28,025 nucleotides of DNA from the NCBI GenBank assembly GCA_964634385.1, contig CAZWIZ010000016.1:1-28025 (forward strand), given 5' to 3'. Below the pieces are notes generated by a model. It was not told the origin of the DNA. It saw nothing but the letters and a program-made list of their open reading frames with translations, and searched no databases. Numbering within the stretch: the first letter of the stretch is position 1; each line of letters opens with the position of its first letter. A program made the translations under genes and the position numbers. This DNA is from JAFGXW01 sp964634385. GTDB lineage: Bacteria; Bacillota_I; Bacilli_A; Izemoplasmatales; Izemoplasmataceae. Below, piece by piece: positions 1 to 8,271 of the stretch.

Positions 1-52
1 AAATTTTAAAATTAATAGATACAGATTGTGGAGTATAAAAAACGACAATTCA

Positions 53-115
53 CTGAACTGCACCCATAAACTTGGACATAGGAAACTATGAAAAAGAGAG
101 GGTGCAGTTTTTTAT
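53..115 (+). repeat. Long-loop hairpin resembling an IS3/IS150-type terminus
   Basis: The sequence aactgcaccc (56-65) is the exact inverted complement of gggtgcagtt (100-109), with a 34-nt loop. Inside the loop is a smaller hairpin, catag/ctatg (77-81 and 86-90). A T-rich run follows at 108-117, so on the plus strand it could end transcription from a gene left of the window. The 5' part (TGAACTGCACCC, then a TTGGACA-like block) resembles, from memory, the terminal repeats of IS3-family IS150-group elements. Those often carry such a hairpin ahead of orfA. No transposase follows; the nuoE-like stop codon starts at 112. It may be an IS remnant or simply a terminator shared by two converging units. 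The hairpin is certain and the IS origin is tentative. Confidence 0.4.
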
Positions 116-588
116 TTGGATGAATATTCTTTTATTAAGTTATCTATTTTATTAATAGTTACTGAATTATATACCTTATCATTAACTGTCATATTTGGAG
201 CTAAATCACAATTACCAATACATTTTACAGGAACAATTGTGAATTGACCATCTTTAGTTGTTTCACCTTCAACTATACCCAACTTTTGTTCTAAATGTTT
301 TAAAAGTTTACTGGATCCATTTAAGTGACAAGTAGTACCGGTGCATACACCAATATGATATTTTCCAGTTGGTTCAGTATGAAACATTGCATAAAATGTA
401 GCTACTCCATATATTGTAGCATTTGACATTTTTAGTCTTTCTGAGATTAGATTTTGAATTTCAATTGGAATATATCCATACATCTTTTCAGCTTCATGTA
501 ATATTGGAATTAGTGGTCCTTTAGTATTTTTAAATGAATCAATTATAATTTCGAATTCCTTTAAATTAATTTCAACTGGATTATTCAT
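112..588 (-). CDS. NuoE-like [2Fe-2S] subunit of NAD-linked formate dehydrogenase
   Basis: This is a 158-residue thioredoxin-fold electron carrier like NuoE/HoxE. It would pass electrons between the FdhA Fe-S chain and the NuoF-like flavin/NAD subunit in the cytoplasm. The four cluster ligands are visible as a CTGTTC pair (C82, C87) and a CIGNC pair (C123, C127), the usual C-x4-C ... C-x3-C pattern. Start choice: an in-frame GTG at 597 lies inside the Shine-Dalgarno GGAG, so the ATG at 588, 8 nt after that GGAG, is preferred. It overlaps the end of the MobA-FdhD gene by 8 bp (ATGAATAA), which suggests coupled translation. It is the last gene of the operon, an unusual position since nuoE usually precedes nuoF. 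The family call is firm; the formate dehydrogenase role rests on the operon. Confidence 0.92.
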   Translation of the reverse strand: MNNPVEINLKEFEIIIDSFKNTKGPLIPILHEAEKMYGYIPIEIQNLISERLKMSNATIYGVATFYAMFHTEPTGKYHIGVCTGTTCHLNGSSKLLKHLEQKLGIVEGETTKDGQFTIVPVKCIGNCDLAPNMTVNDKVYNSVTINKIDNLIKEYSSK

Positions 589-1945
589 TTTTTTCACTCC
601 TTATAATTCGATCTTTATGACTATAAATGTTTAATTTGTTTCCTCTAGCGAACCCTACAACAGTTATTCCTAATTTATCAGCTAATTTAATAGCTAATGA
701 TGTTGGAGCACTTCTTGAAACAATTAAACTAATATTAATTAAAGCAACTTTTAGTAAAATATCAGAAGATACTCTACCACTCATTACAATAAAAATATCA
801 TCTCTTTTAACACTGTTTTTAAGTAAATAGCCAACCACTTTATCGATTGCATTATGTCTTCCGATATCTTCAAACAGCACCTTAGTATCATCGTATATTA
901 CTTTAACACTATGAACTCCACCTGTTTCCTTGAATAGTATCGATTCTTTATTAAAAATAGCTACTTCATCTAGAATTAAGTTTATGTTAAATATTTGATT
1001 CTTAATTATTTTTGGCAAATCTTTTTCTTTTACTTTTGTAAGATTTGCATTACCGCAAGCAGTAGACATTATATCAAGTCGTTGAGAATTATTGGTTATT
1101 ATTTTATGGCTTAATGTAACATCACAACGATGGTTTTCTAGATTTAAATTTAAATCAATAATTTCATTAATATCATTTATAACAAACTCACTATGTAAAT
1201 AACCTAAAATAAGAAATTCAATATTATCTGGAGTTAACATCATTGTTGAATAATAATTATTATTGATATATATAGATAATGGATATTCAGTAATGATTTT
1301 ATCTTTAACATTAAATGGTTCATTATCAATAATTTTAATAACATCCATATTTTGATAATTAGAAGTTACACTTAAATAATTATCTAATAAATCTGATTCA
1401 ACATTTATGTTTTTAAACATATCCATTTTCTGTTGGTAAAAACTAACTTTTTGTTCATCAATGAAATAAGTATTTAATTGTTTGACCAATCGTTGAAATC
1501 CGAAATTACCATCAGCTAAAAAAGTTTCTATTTTTTCAATGATATCTTTACTATAAATTGCGTTAAATGGCTCGATATAATTATTATATTTTGCAACGTA
1601 AGCATCATGTCCTTTTGTTAAACTAACTAAATAATTAATGAAATCAAAATTAATATATGCCATATCACAGGCAATACAATAGTTATATCTATTGCTTGAA
1701 TTAACAAGGCCTGCGTGTAAACCGATTATTGGTGTTTTACCAATCAAAATATCACTAACTACCTTAACATTTAAACCTTGATAATGGTCAGGATTATTAC
1801 TTACAACAATTACTTCTTTAAATACAGTAAGTAATTTTGAAATTTGATTATGAATTAAAAATGTATTACCTATTTTAATAAATTCTTTATTGTATTTCAT
1901 ACGAGAAGAATTACCTCCCGCTAAAATAATCGCTGAGACATTCAC
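581..1945 (-). CDS. MobA-FdhD fusion: molybdenum cofactor guanylyltransferase plus FDH sulfurtransferase
   Basis: This 454-residue protein joins two cofactor-maturation enzymes. Residues 1 to about 190 are MobA-like: LAGGNSSRMK (9-18) is the nucleotide-binding loop and CDMAY (93-97) matches the metal-binding CDMP site; MobA attaches GMP to molybdopterin. Residues from about 200 to 454 are FdhD, which transfers sulfur to the bis-MGD cofactor before it enters formate dehydrogenase. Visible FdhD motifs are STACGNA (C297, the likely persulfide cysteine; only one Cys of the pair seen in E. coli), KETGGVHS, EDIGRHNAIDK (359-369), MSGRVSS (388-394) and SRSAPTS. The start is GTG, 2 nt after the fdhA stop, with only a weak ribosome site, so translation probably depends on fdhA. 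An ATG four bases on is out of frame. Both domains look intact. Confidence 0.92.
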   Translation of the reverse strand: MNVSAIILAGGNSSRMKYNKEFIKIGNTFLIHNQISKLLTVFKEVIVVSNNPDHYQGLNVKVVSDILIGKTPIIGLHAGLVNSSNRYNYCIACDMAYINFDFINYLVSLTKGHDAYVAKYNNYIEPFNAIYSKDIIEKIETFLADGNFGFQRLVKQLNTYFIDEQKVSFYQQKMDMFKNINVESDLLDNYLSVTSNYQNMDVIKIIDNEPFNVKDKIITEYPLSIYINNNYYSTMMLTPDNIEFLILGYLHSEFVINDINEIIDLNLNLENHRCDVTLSHKIITNNSQRLDIMSTACGNANLTKVKEKDLPKIIKNQIFNINLILDEVAIFNKESILFKETGGVHSVKVIYDDTKVLFEDIGRHNAIDKVVGYLLKNSVKRDDIFIVMSGRVSSDILLKVALINISLIVSRSAPTSLAIKLADKLGITVVGFARGNKLNIYSHKDRIIRSEKNE

Positions 1946-1947
1946 AA

Positions 1948-4632
1948 TTATATTTTCTCTATAATTTCACATGCAGCAACTTTAAGTTCAGGAATATCAC
2001 AAATATCATCTAATACTGGATTAGTTAACATATTAGCTCCATCTGCGAAATGGAAAGGCATAAAGACAATATAGTCACCAATTTTATTAGTAATATGAAC
2101 TTCAGCTGTTGTTTTACCACGACGTGATTTTACAATAACTTCTTGCATATCACTTAAACTATATTTATCGGCAGTGAGTTGATTTATTTCAATGAAATTA
2201 ACTGGAACTAATTCATTAATTTCACTATTCTTATTAGTCATTGTTCTTGTATGGAAATGATATAAAACACGTCCTGTTGTAAGAGTAAGAGGGTATTCAT
2301 CGTCAGGTAATTCTTTTGCTCCTAAATAATCTACTGGAGTAAACAAACCTTTTCCTCTACTAAATTTTTCTTTATGTAAAAATTTAGTTCCAGGATGATC
2401 TTTTCCAAATACAGGCCATTGTAATCCAACCTTATCAATTCTTTCAAAATCTATTCCAGAATAAATTGGTGTTACTTCAGCAATTTCATCCATTATTTCC
2501 GACGGATGATTAAAATGTTGAGGATATCCTAATAAAGACATGATTTCTTGTAAAATAATCCAGTCTGGTTTACTATCTCCAATAGGATCAATTGCTTTTC
2601 TAACTCGTTGCACGCGTCTTTCAGTATTAGTAAATGTTCCGTCTTTTTCAGCGTAAGTAGAAGCAGGCAAAACTACATCTGCATATTCAGCAGTATCTGT
2701 TAAAAAGATATCTTGAACAACGAGGAAATCAACTCTTTCCATTGCTTCTCTAACGTGAGTAATATCAGGATCACTAACGATTGGATTTTCTCCCATAACA
2801 TATAAAAACTTAATTAAATTATTATAAGCACCATTAGTAATGTGAGGTAAACTTAATCCTACTTTATCACTTAACTTAGCACCCCATGCTTTTTCAAATT
2901 TAGCGTGAATTTCAGGAATATGAACTTTTTGATAACCTGGATAAACATCAGGTAAGGCACCTACATCACAAGCACCTTGAACATTGTTTTGTCCGCGAAG
3001 TGGATTAACTCCAGTTGATTCTTTGCCAAGGTTACCACACATCATAGCTAAGTTAGCAACACTTTTAACATGATTAGTTCCGTTAGAATGTTGAGTTATA
3101 CCCATAGCGTAATAAATTCCAGCTTTTTCACCACTAGCGTAAAGACGTGCAGCTTTTTCAATATCTAAAACAGAACATCCACAAATTTCAGCACAACGTT
3201 TTGCAGGATACTCTTTAATAACTTCAATAAATTTATCATATCCTTCAGTTCTAGCATTAATAAATTCTTTATCATATAATTTTTCATTATAAATAACATT
3301 CATCATCCCGTTAAGTAAAGCTACATTAGTTCCTGGTTTTATCTGAACAAAAACCTCAGCTTCGTTAGCTAAATCAATTTTGCGAGGTTCCGCAACAATG
3401 ATTTTAGCGCCATGTTTTTTGGCTTGTCTCATAAAATTACCAATTACTGGATGTGTTTCTGTAGTATTAGATCCAATAACAAAGATAACATCATGATGCT
3501 TAACTTCTTCAATACTATTTGTCATTGCTCCACTACCTAATGTTGTAGCTAATCCCGCTACAGTTGAAGCATGACAAAGTCTAGCACAGTGATCAACATT
3601 ATTAGTTCCAATTACCGCTCTCATAAGTTTTTGGAATAAATAGTTATCTTCATTAGTACATTTAGCACTTGCTAAGCCTGCAAAAGCAGAAGGACCGTAT
3701 GCTTTTTTAGTTTCGTTGATTTTATTGATGATAACTTGATATGCTTCTTCCCAGGATGCTTCATGAAAAACTCCATCTTTTTTAATTAATGGTGTTTTCA
3801 AACGATCTGGATGATTAATATATCTAAAAGCAAATTTACCTTTAACACATAGTAACCCTTCATTTGGAGTTGTATTTATTGGATCAATTCTAACTACGGT
3901 ATCTCCTTTAAGAACTACTTCAAATTGACATCCAACTCCACAATAAGGACAAGTAGTTCTTACTTTTCGTGTATCTTTTATTCTGAATTTCTCACGACTT
4001 TTTTCTACGATTGCCCCTGTTGGGCAAACACTAACACAGTTTCCACAACTAACGCATTGTGATTGATCCATTCCTTTATTAAAAGCGAATGAAACATATG
4101 TTTCTTTTCCTCTTTTATTGAAACTTAATGCGCCTATCCCAACTAATTGATCACAAACATTAATACATTTTCCACATAAAATACATTTACTAGGATCAAT
4201 GTAAAAGAACTTATTAGAATAATCTATTTCAAAATCTCTTATTTCAGTCTCATATTCTTTTTTACTTGGAACGTCATAATAATACATATAATCTTGTAAT
4301 TTACAGTCGCCATCAGCTTCGCAAACAACACAATCATTAGGATGACTTGCCCATGTAAGTTTTAATACTTCTCTCCTTGCTTCTATAACTGTTTTACTTT
4401 TTGTTTGGATTTCGACACCTTCGGTTGGGATTAAAGTGCAGGAAGTCATTAATTTATTAGAATTACTTGTTTCAACTAAACACATACGACAAGCAGCTTC
4501 ACTTTCAAATCGATCATCATGACAAAATGTCGGAATAAAAATATTGTTTCTATTACAAACATCTAATACTGTTTCATTATCTTTTGCAGCATACTCTACT
4601 CCATCAATTTTAAATTTAATTAATTTTTCCAT
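1948..4632 (-). CDS. fdhA: Formate dehydrogenase catalytic subunit, Mo/W-bis-MGD, Cys type
   Basis: This 894-residue cytoplasmic enzyme interconverts formate and CO2. It has the NuoG-like N-terminus of NAD-linked formate dehydrogenases: a [2Fe-2S] ferredoxin domain (C37, C48, C51, C65), a His-Cys [4Fe-4S] site (H97, C101, C104, C110), and two ferredoxin clusters (C150/153/156/160 and C193/196/199/203). The molybdopterin oxidoreductase part follows, with its own [4Fe-4S] site (C228, C231, C235, C262). The metal ligand lies in DHCARLCHAST: C353 (TGT) stands where selenocysteine occurs in other members, so no selenium machinery is needed. The length is full. The gene starts 2 nt after the nuoF-like stop, with AAAGGAG inside that gene's end. 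Whether the metal is Mo or W, and the direction in vivo, cannot be told from sequence. Confidence 0.95.
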   Translation of the reverse strand: MEKLIKFKIDGVEYAAKDNETVLDVCNRNNIFIPTFCHDDRFESEAACRMCLVETSNSNKLMTSCTLIPTEGVEIQTKSKTVIEARREVLKLTWASHPNDCVVCEADGDCKLQDYMYYYDVPSKKEYETEIRDFEIDYSNKFFYIDPSKCILCGKCINVCDQLVGIGALSFNKRGKETYVSFAFNKGMDQSQCVSCGNCVSVCPTGAIVEKSREKFRIKDTRKVRTTCPYCGVGCQFEVVLKGDTVVRIDPINTTPNEGLLCVKGKFAFRYINHPDRLKTPLIKKDGVFHEASWEEAYQVIINKINETKKAYGPSAFAGLASAKCTNEDNYLFQKLMRAVIGTNNVDHCARLCHASTVAGLATTLGSGAMTNSIEEVKHHDVIFVIGSNTTETHPVIGNFMRQAKKHGAKIIVAEPRKIDLANEAEVFVQIKPGTNVALLNGMMNVIYNEKLYDKEFINARTEGYDKFIEVIKEYPAKRCAEICGCSVLDIEKAARLYASGEKAGIYYAMGITQHSNGTNHVKSVANLAMMCGNLGKESTGVNPLRGQNNVQGACDVGALPDVYPGYQKVHIPEIHAKFEKAWGAKLSDKVGLSLPHITNGAYNNLIKFLYVMGENPIVSDPDITHVREAMERVDFLVVQDIFLTDTAEYADVVLPASTYAEKDGTFTNTERRVQRVRKAIDPIGDSKPDWIILQEIMSLLGYPQHFNHPSEIMDEIAEVTPIYSGIDFERIDKVGLQWPVFGKDHPGTKFLHKEKFSRGKGLFTPVDYLGAKELPDDEYPLTLTTGRVLYHFHTRTMTNKNSEINELVPVNFIEINQLTADKYSLSDMQEVIVKSRRGKTTAEVHITNKIGDYIVFMPFHFADGANMLTNPVLDDICDIPELKVAACEIIEKI

Positions 4633-4634
4633 TT

Positions 4635-6014
4635 TTATTTTACTCCTTTATCAGTAGACATGTTACAAATTCCAGCTGAACATTTTTTATTTATAATGTG
4701 ATCAATAAATTCATCATAAAAATGTTCTAATGCTGAAAAAATAGGTGATGGAGCAGCTTGACCTAATCCACAAAGGGAAGTAGAAGAAACCATTTTAGAT
4801 AAATGTTTTAGTTTTTCAAGCTCTTCCATTGATGATTTACCTTTAGTAATATTATCTAATATATTGTAAATAATAGTTGTTCCTTCTCGACATGGAGTAC
4901 ATTTTCCACAACTTTCTTCAACATTGAATTTCATAAAGTGTTTAATGGTATCAATGACACAATTTGTTTGGTCAGCAATAATAATTCCACCGCTACCCAT
5001 AATTGAACCTAAATCAATAAGACTATCAAAATCTATTATTTCATCCAAATGTTTTTTTGTTAAAATACCTCCACTAGGTCCACCGGTATAGGCGGCTTTA
5101 AAAGTGCTACCTTGTTGCATTCCGCCTCCGATTTCATATATCACTTCACGAAGTGATATTCCCATCGGAACTTCAAAAATACCATTATTTTTAGTTTTCC
5201 CTGAAAGTGAAAAAACTTTTGTTCCTGTTGAATTTTTTGTTCCTATTTTGTTATACCATTTTCCACCTTTAAGAATAATAGTGCTTATATTAGCAATTGT
5301 TTCAACATTATTAATTATTGTTGGTTTTCCAAATAAACCAGTTTCCGCAGGGAAGGGGGGTTTATTTCTACTTAATCCTCTTTTTCCTTCAATTGACTCC
5401 ATTAAAGCTGTTTCTTCACCACATATAAAAGCACCTGCACCTAATCTTATTTCAATATTAAAACTAAAATTGGTTTCAAAAACATTATTTCCTAAAATGC
5501 CAAGTTCTAATGCATCATCAATAGCTTTTTGAAGTCTAGAAGCAGCTAGTGGATATTCAGCTCTAACATAGATATATCCTTTGTTTGCTCCAATAGCGTA
5601 TCCGGCAATCATCATTCCTTCAATAGTATTATGAGGATCTCCTTCTAAAATATGACGATCCATAAAAGTTCCTGGTTCACCTTCGTCAGCATTACAAATA
5701 ACATATTTTTGTTTTGATTTATATCCTAAAGTAAATTTCCATTTTAATCCAGTAGGAAATCCAACTCCACCACGTCCACGAAGTTTAGAAGTTATTATTT
5801 CATTAACAACTTCTTCTTGAGTCATATTTAAAGTTTTAAATATAGCATAATAACCATCTTTTGCGATATATTCAGTAATGCTTTCAGGATTAATTATTTG
5901 ATAGTTTTTTAAAACAATACGGGTTTCTAAAGGGTGAATATTTTGGGGAGTATTAAAAAGTGGATTACCTTTTAGATAATCATTCTTAATTTTTTCTAAT
6001 TGTTTTTGATTCAT
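4635..6014 (-). CDS. NuoF-like FMN/NADH subunit of formate dehydrogenase
   Basis: This 459-residue protein is the NAD(H)-reactive subunit. Visible sites are RGRGGVGFPTG (79-89, NADH/FMN loop), NADEGEPGTFMDR (108-120, FMN), CGEETALMESIEGKRG (198-213) and the [4Fe-4S] ligands C369, C372, C375 and C415. It lacks the N-terminal thioredoxin-like [2Fe-2S] domain and the C-terminal two-cluster ferredoxin domain of HydB/HndC-type relatives. The tail KKCSAGIC (443-450) looks like the first few residues of that lost ferredoxin. The start is clear: ATG at 6014 behind AAGGAGG (6027-6021). It is the first gene of the operon fdhB-fdhA-mobA/fdhD-nuoE. Simple formate:NAD+ chemistry is the simplest reading; electron bifurcation is less likely given the missing cluster domains. 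Confidence 0.93.
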   Translation of the reverse strand: MNQKQLEKIKNDYLKGNPLFNTPQNIHPLETRIVLKNYQIINPESITEYIAKDGYYAIFKTLNMTQEEVVNEIITSKLRGRGGVGFPTGLKWKFTLGYKSKQKYVICNADEGEPGTFMDRHILEGDPHNTIEGMMIAGYAIGANKGYIYVRAEYPLAASRLQKAIDDALELGILGNNVFETNFSFNIEIRLGAGAFICGEETALMESIEGKRGLSRNKPPFPAETGLFGKPTIINNVETIANISTIILKGGKWYNKIGTKNSTGTKVFSLSGKTKNNGIFEVPMGISLREVIYEIGGGMQQGSTFKAAYTGGPSGGILTKKHLDEIIDFDSLIDLGSIMGSGGIIIADQTNCVIDTIKHFMKFNVEESCGKCTPCREGTTIIYNILDNITKGKSSMEELEKLKHLSKMVSSTSLCGLGQAAPSPIFSALEHFYDEFIDHIINKKCSAGICNMSTDKGVK

Positions 6015-6041
6015 AAGCAGCCTCCTTGTATTTTGGAAAAT

Positions 6042-6056
6042 ATGTAAGCGAATACA
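6042..6056 (+). promoter_or_regulatory. cre-like operator (CcpA site) of the formate dehydrogenase operon
   Basis: ATGTAAGCGAATACA fits the cre consensus WTGNAANCGNWNNCW at every position, and matches 13 of 14 positions of the stricter TGWAANCGNTNWCA. It lies just downstream of the minus-strand -10 box at 6072-6067, about +4 to +18 of the expected transcript, where a bound CcpA would block elongation or initiation. Sites like it occur at two other catabolic promoters in this window. Function is inferred from consensus and position. Confidence 0.6.
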
Positions 6057-6066
6057 ATTTATATTA

Positions 6067-6095
6067 ATTATAGCACAAACTAAATCTATCAGTAA
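6067..6095 (-). promoter_or_regulatory. Extended -10 promoter of the formate dehydrogenase operon
   Basis: On the minus strand, TTACTG (6095-6090) is followed by a 17-nt spacer and TATAAT (6072-6067), with a TGC extension directly before the -10. Transcription would start near 6060, leaving a leader of about 45 nt before the NuoF-like start at 6014. Confidence 0.65.
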
Positions 6096-6362
6096 GAAAA
6101 CTGAGATAATTCACATTAATTTTTTAAACTTCTAAAATACTTACTATCATTTCTAGGCTTAGTCAATTTATTATCGAGTTAAATATAATAATATTTTTGG
6201 TAATGTTGTGATAGATATGTGAAGGGCTAAAAAGTTTAATAGTATATATAATAAGGATATGCTAGTTAATTACTGTTTTTTAATAACTATTCAAGGATAT
6301 TACTTTACATTTTTCTTATATGTGTTACACTTAATTGCTTTAGACGCAGCAGGAGGTATTAA
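6096..6362 (+). promoter_or_regulatory. Upstream region and long leader of the DEAD-box helicase gene
   Basis: This intergenic stretch has no convincing coding frame. A TATAAT sits at 6247-6252, but no good -35 box lies 16-18 nt upstream. If it is used, the transcript has a leader of roughly 105 nt. Long leaders are typical of cold-inducible RNA helicase genes, but no specific cold-box motif was recognised. The ribosome site AGGAGG lies 7 nt before the ATG at 6363. Confidence 0.35.
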
Positions 6363-7967
6363 ATGAAATACGAAAATAAAAACATAGAAAAATCATTAAC
6401 AGAAATGGGATTTGAAGAGTTTACGGAAATTCAAGCGAAATGTATCCCATTAATAAAAGAAGGAAAAGATGTAATCGGTCATTCTCAAACAGGAACAGGG
6501 AAGACTGCTGCATTTACATTACCAATATTAGAAAGATTAGATTTTGAAAGCAGAAAAATTCAAGCAATAATCTTGTGTCCTACAAGAGAACTTGCTGTTC
6601 AAGTAAAAAGAGAAATAGATAAAATTGGAAAATACGTTCATCGCTTAAAAACAGTATGTGTTTATGGTGGAGAACCTATTCAAAGACAAATTATTAGCTT
6701 GAAAAAGAAACCACAAATTATTATTGGAACACCAGGTAGAACGATAGACCATATCAATCGTAAATTAATTAAATTACAAGATGTTTCATTTGTTGTATTA
6801 GATGAAGCTGATGAAATGTTAAAAATGGGATTTAAAGAAGATATAGAAACGATTTTAGCAGCTACGAATAGTGAACATCAAACAACTATGTTTTCAGCTA
6901 CTATGCCAAAACAAATTTTAAATATAACTAAAAGATATATGAATAATCCTATTCGTATATCAGTAGTTGGAGATGATGAAACAAATAAAGATATTACACA
7001 ATATTATTATAATGTTAAAGAACAAAATAAAATTGAAGCAGTATCTAGATTATTACATATTTATAGCCCTGATTTAACATTGATTTTCTGTAACACGAAA
7101 AGAAAAGTTGATGATGTAACTAGAGAATTAACTAAAAAAGGATATAATGTTGATAAAATACACGGTGATCTTCAACAAACATCTAGATTACATGTTTTAA
7201 ATAAATTTCATAATGGTGTTTTAGATATTTTAGTGGCGACTGATGTCGCAGCTAGAGGATTAGATATTAAGAACGTTGGAGTAGTAATCAATTTTGATGT
7301 TCCAGAAAAAGCTGAATATTACGTTCATCGAATTGGACGTACAGGACGTATTGGAAATAAAGGGTATTCATTTACATTAGTGTCAAGAAAAGAAATGTCA
7401 AGATTAGATTCGATTTTTAGATTTGCTAAATCAAACATTAAAAAAAGAAATATCCCAACACCTGAAAAAGTAGTTGCGGTTAAACAAGATAAAGAGTTTG
7501 ATGAAATTGTAGAAATAATTAAAAACCAAAACAATAATAGACAATTTGAATTAGCTACAAAATTACTAGATAATAATGAACCACTTCAAATTGTATGTGC
7601 TTTATTAAATAAATTAGAGAAAAAAGACACTTCAGGAAAAATTTTCGGAGATATTAATGAAAATGTTTCTAAGAGTAAATCTTCGAACAGAAATAATAGA
7701 GGTTCATCAAATAGAAGAAATGATAAAGATACTGTAAGATTTCATATTAATATTGGAACAGGAATGGGACTTACTCCAAAAAAATTCTCAGAATTTATTT
7801 GTCAAAAAACTAAATTAAGAAACCAACAAGTAAAAGAAATTACTGTTAGACATAATTTTTCGTTTTTTACAGTAAATAAAAAATTTGAAAAAGTAGTTTT
7901 TAAAGCATTAACTAATTTTACTTACGAAGGAAAGAAAACTTCTATTCAACTTGCAAGACTTAAATAA
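6363..7967 (+). CDS. DEAD-box ATP-dependent RNA helicase with DbpA-type RNA-binding domain
   Basis: This 534-residue cytoplasmic helicase remodels RNA, probably in ribosome assembly. The motifs run in order: Q motif around GFEEFTEIQ (16-24), Walker A SQTGTGKT (41-48), PTRELA (73-78), TPGR (123-126), DEAD (147-150), SAT (178-180), ATDVAARGLD (292-301) and HRIGRTGR (322-329). A linker rich in Ser, Asn and Arg follows (about 445-460). The C-terminal 70 residues match the DbpA RRM-like domain (DbpA_RBD), which in E. coli DbpA recognises 23S rRNA hairpin 92. The gene is monocistronic, with its own terminator after the stop. Orthology to DbpA, CshA or DeaD cannot be settled here; the C-terminal domain favours a DbpA/YxiN-like enzyme. 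Confidence 0.95.
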   Translation: MKYENKNIEKSLTEMGFEEFTEIQAKCIPLIKEGKDVIGHSQTGTGKTAAFTLPILERLDFESRKIQAIILCPTRELAVQVKREIDKIGKYVHRLKTVCVYGGEPIQRQIISLKKKPQIIIGTPGRTIDHINRKLIKLQDVSFVVLDEADEMLKMGFKEDIETILAATNSEHQTTMFSATMPKQILNITKRYMNNPIRISVVGDDETNKDITQYYYNVKEQNKIEAVSRLLHIYSPDLTLIFCNTKRKVDDVTRELTKKGYNVDKIHGDLQQTSRLHVLNKFHNGVLDILVATDVAARGLDIKNVGVVINFDVPEKAEYYVHRIGRTGRIGNKGYSFTLVSRKEMSRLDSIFRFAKSNIKKRNIPTPEKVVAVKQDKEFDEIVEIIKNQNNNRQFELATKLLDNNEPLQIVCALLNKLEKKDTSGKIFGDINENVSKSKSSNRNNRGSSNRRNDKDTVRFHINIGTGMGLTPKKFSEFICQKTKLRNQQVKEITVRHNFSFFTVNKKFEKVVFKALTNFTYEGKKTSIQLARLK

Positions 7968-7994
7968 AATATAAAAGATATAGATTAAATAGGG

Positions 7995-8023
7995 CGTTGA
8001 TTATAATTATATCAACGTTTTTT
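7995..8023 (+). terminator. Rho-independent terminator of the helicase gene
   Basis: Stem cgttgat (7995-8001) pairs with atcaacg (8011-8017) across a 9-nt loop, followed by TTTTTT. Confidence 0.8.
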
Positions 8024-8088
8024 GTTTTAGTAATATATTTTTCATAATCATAGATTTATGGTTATATAAATTAAATTATAAATGATAT

Positions 8089-8128
8089 TAGAAAATGAAT
8101 AACTAGGGAATTAATTGTTTATTTTCTA
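8089..8128 (+). promoter_or_regulatory. Imperfect 14-bp inverted repeat upstream of the DUF438 gene
   Basis: Positions 8089-8102 can pair with 8115-8128 over 14 pairs, two of them G-U, around a 12-nt loop (8103-8114). No T-run follows, so it is not a normal terminator. The 8024-8271 gap that holds it contains no other gene I can support. A weak TATAAA at 8149-8154 could be the -10 of the DUF438 gene, which would place the repeat just upstream of that promoter. Role unknown. Confidence 0.35.
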
Positions 8129-8271
8129 AATAAGAAGCTATACTTAATTATAAAATAGAGTAAACCGTGGTGTATATTTTACTATTTATTATAAAATACA
8201 TATGTAAGAAATATTGTAAAAAAGGTTATACATTAGTTAGTTTAATAGATAGTATTGTAAAGGAGAAAAAT

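Noticed and set aside
3550..3600. Selenocysteine at the formate dehydrogenase active site
   Set aside because: The codon is TGT (Cys), and no in-frame TGA occurs in the gene.
5104..5532. A 142-codon open frame on the plus strand
   Set aside because: It lies entirely antisense to the well-conserved NuoF-like gene and has no ribosome site or recognisable domain.
8167..8271. A 35-residue N-terminal extension of the DUF438 protein starting at GTG 8167
   Set aside because: No ribosome site precedes it, its composition looks non-coding, and AAAGGAG before the ATG at 8272 fits the normal start of the family.
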